Part shown: in pieces, positions 5,108-6,393 of the stretch | Layout: each line of letters begins with the position of its first letter | How positions within the stretch are numbered: position 1 is the stretch's first letter | Assembly: GCA_946481135.1 (NCBI GenBank) | Contig: CAMLMQ010000170.1 | Coordinates: 1 to 6,393 of the forward strand | DNA: 6,393 nt | Direction: 5' to 3' | Source of the DNA: an uncultured Microbacteriaceae bacterium | Lineage (GTDB): Bacteria > Actinomycetota > Actinomycetes > Actinomycetales > Microbacteriaceae | Translations under genes and position numbers: made by a program | Notes under the pieces: generated by a model | The model's input: the letters and a program-made list of their open reading frames with translations, nothing else | The model's database searches: none | Told to the model about the DNA's origin: nothing

Positions 5108-5580
5108 GCTCCCGACGCTACCGCTCGGCGCCGGTCGATCCCGCGGCGGATCGCCCACGCGACGCCGCCGGTCAGCGCGCCGACGCCGAGGCCGACCAGC
5201 AGGCTGCTCATCGCGGCGGCTGCGCGCAGCAGGATCGCCTCGACGATCGGCGGCAGCACCCCCTCGAGCGCACCGCCGAGCGCGGGCGTCGTGTCGCCGA
5301 GCGTCACGTTCCACAGGGCGAGATGGGTGATCGCGAGCGCGACGCCGTACACCGCACCCGCGGCGAGCAACGCGACGAACGGGCGGGTGGCCCAGCGCAC
5401 GGCGACGACGAGCCAGACGACGATCGGCACGAACACCAGGGTCAGGTTGATCGCCGGGACGTGCTCCAGCGCGGTCGCGTCGTGGACGACGCCGCGCACG
5501 GCGGCGAGCAGTCCGAGCCCGAGGATGACGAGCGGCGGAAGCCCGAGGGCGCGCCGCAGGGGAGAGGTCGAAGAGGTCAT
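5104..5580 (-). CDS. four-helix membrane protein of unknown function
   Basis: This is a 158-aa hydrophobic protein with predicted helices at about 14-31, 44-62, 68-90 and a long hydrophobic region at 110-144 that may be one or two helices. A basic tail, RRGIDRRR (145-152), probably faces the cytoplasm. I do not recognise the family and see no catalytic motif. ATG at 5580 is preceded by GGAGG at a 1-nt distance, which is short, and no better in-frame start is seen downstream before the first helix. Its stop overlaps the GTG of the aminotransferase, so the two are likely co-expressed, though no functional link is evident. Confidence 0.75.
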   Translation of the reverse strand: MTSSTSPLRRALGLPPLVILGLGLLAAVRGVVHDATALEHVPAINLTLVFVPIVVWLVVAVRWATRPFVALLAAGAVYGVALAITHLALWNVTLGDTTPALGGALEGVLPPIVEAILLRAAAAMSSLLVGLGVGALTGGVAWAIRRGIDRRRAVASGA

Positions 5581-5623
5581 GCCTCCACGATGTCGCCGAG
5601 CAGCCCCGCGCGGCAGCCGGGTC

Positions 5624-5652
5624 GCCCCCTGATCGGTCGGGGGGCACCCCCC
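5624..5652 (-). terminator. G/C-tract hairpins after the flavin oxidoreductase gene
   Basis: A run of G (5639-5644) can pair with C runs on either side. GCCCCC (5624-5629) with GGGGGC (5640-5645) makes a 6-bp stem with a 10-nt loop. GGGGG (5639-5643) with CCCCC (5648-5652) makes a 5-bp stem with a 4-nt loop. The two exclude each other. The position, about 24 nt after the stop of the oxidoreductase gene and about 45 nt before the next start, suits a terminator. No T-tract is present, so this is tentative. Confidence 0.35.
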
Positions 5653-5675
5653 ATCGCGCCCCGCGGGCTCGCCGG

Positions 5676-6393
5676 TCAGCCGAGCGCCGGCGCCACATCC
5701 CGCACGATCGAGGCGAGCACGCGTGCGTTGAACTCGACACCGAGCTGGTTGGGCACCGTCACGAGGATCGTGTCCGCGGCCTGCACGGCGGCATCCTGCG
5801 CGAGCTCGGCGGCGATGACATCCGGGGCACCGATGTACGAGCGTCCGAAGCGCGCGAGTCCCCCGTCGAGGTGCCCCACCTGATCCTGACCGTCGACCTG
5901 CGCGCGGAGGCCGAAGTAGTGCTCGGTCTCGTCGTCGATGATCGGCAGGATGCTGCGGCTGATCGAGACGCGCGGCTCGCGGTCGTGGCCGGCCGTGGCC
6001 CACGCGTCGCGGAAGAGTTGGATCTGCTCCGCCTGCAGGTCGGCGAGCGTGGCTCCGGTCTCCTCGGTGAGGAGGGTCGACGACATGAGGTTCATGCCCT
6101 GCTCGGCGGCCCAGACCGCGGTCGCGCGGGTGCCGGCACCCCACCAGATCCGATCGGGCAGCCCGGGGGAGCGGGGCTCGACCGGAAGCGGCTGCGAGAC
6201 CCCGGTCATCTGCGGATTGGACATCGCCACCCCGGCGCCGGCGATCGCGGCGCGGAAGACCTCCGTGTGCCGGCGCGCGAGGTCGGCATCCGTCTCGCCG
6301 TCGGCCGGCACGTAGCCGAACGACTCCGAGCCGCGCAGCGCGGTCTCGGGGGAGCCGCGCGAGAGGCCGAGCTGCAGCCGCCCGCCGCTGAGC
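5676..6393 (-). CDS. luciferase-like (LLM class) flavin oxidoreductase, 5' end outside the window
   Basis: The visible 238 C-terminal residues belong to the bacterial-luciferase-like flavin-dependent oxidoreductase family, TIM-barrel enzymes using FMN or F420. The first visible stretch, LSGGRLQLGLSRGSPE, is the conserved barrel strand that follows the DQLSGGR motif. It is followed by FGYVPADGETDADLARRHTEVF, GLPDRIWWGAGTRATAVWAA (a strand and helix common in the family) and, near the end, the YIGAPDVIAAEL helix that corresponds to the usual G[TS]P-x-x-[VI]-A element. Family members run to about 340 residues, so roughly the first 100 are missing beyond the window edge. The frame is open from 6392, so an internal GTG at 6311 is not the true start. 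Substrate cannot be inferred; flavin versus F420 use is also undecided. Confidence 0.9.
   Translation of the reverse strand, partial: LSGGRLQLGLSRGSPETALRGSESFGYVPADGETDADLARRHTEVFRAAIAGAGVAMSNPQMTGVSQPLPVEPRSPGLPDRIWWGAGTRATAVWAAEQGMNLMSSTLLTEETGATLADLQAEQIQLFRDAWATAGHDREPRVSISRSILPIIDDETEHYFGLRAQVDGQDQVGHLDGGLARFGRSYIGAPDVIAAELAQDAAVQAADTILVTVPNQLGVEFNARVLASIVRDVAPALG

Noticed and set aside
3881..5632. Long plus-strand open frame (583 codons) antisense to the aminotransferase
   Set aside because: It is R/H/E-rich shadow sequence, while the opposite strand carries every expected aminotransferase motif.
5108..5740. N-terminal extension of the aminotransferase frame
   Set aside because: The extension is low-complexity and antisense-like to nothing known; the membrane-protein frame in the same stretch has clear helices, and GTG 5107 fits the family's N-terminus and the GTGA overlap.

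Overview
The window is GC-rich DNA with third codon positions almost all G or C, frequent GTG starts, 4-bp stop/start overlaps and apparently leaderless starts. This points to a high-GC actinobacterium. The recurrent GGATGC/GCATCC words and the gene content would fit Microbacteriaceae, but that is an inference. Coding is nearly continuous. No RNA gene, insertion sequence, CRISPR array or long non-coding gap is visible.

Left part (1-2782). The last 23 codons of an unidentified gene run by a GTGA overlap into an AHSA1/SRPBCC-fold protein. This converges, with 7 bp between and a perfect hairpin over the junction, on a minus-strand ATP-dependent DNA ligase of the small LigC type. The ligase diverges, across only 31 bp, from a plus-strand pair: a thymidylate-kinase homologue whose Walker A lysine is replaced by threonine, and a Mug-type G:T/U mismatch DNA glycosylase. 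Ligase, glycosylase and dTMP kinase homologue form a plausible base-excision-repair/thymine neighbourhood.

Middle part (2740-3919, minus strand). A compact three-gene module encodes a DUF2975 membrane protein, a 67-aa Cro/C1-type regulator of the YozG type, and a second small four-helix membrane protein with a DUF2975-like signature. The first two genes overlap by 4 bp. The third starts at, or just after, the regulator's stop. The module is preceded by an AT-rich operator made of four copies of CTAT[T/C]GA in alternating orientation. The operator covers a TTGACT/GACAAT promoter whose predicted start site falls on the GTG codon. I read this as an autoregulated membrane-protein/repressor circuit. 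Its last gene overlaps the mug gene tail to tail by 43 bp.

Right part (3920-6393, minus strand). A luciferase-like flavin oxidoreductase, truncated by the window edge, is followed by a four-helix membrane protein of unknown function. That protein is coupled by a GTGA overlap to a fold-type I PLP aminotransferase resembling the DapC/kynurenine-aminotransferase group. A C/G-tract hairpin region separates the oxidoreductase from the membrane protein gene.
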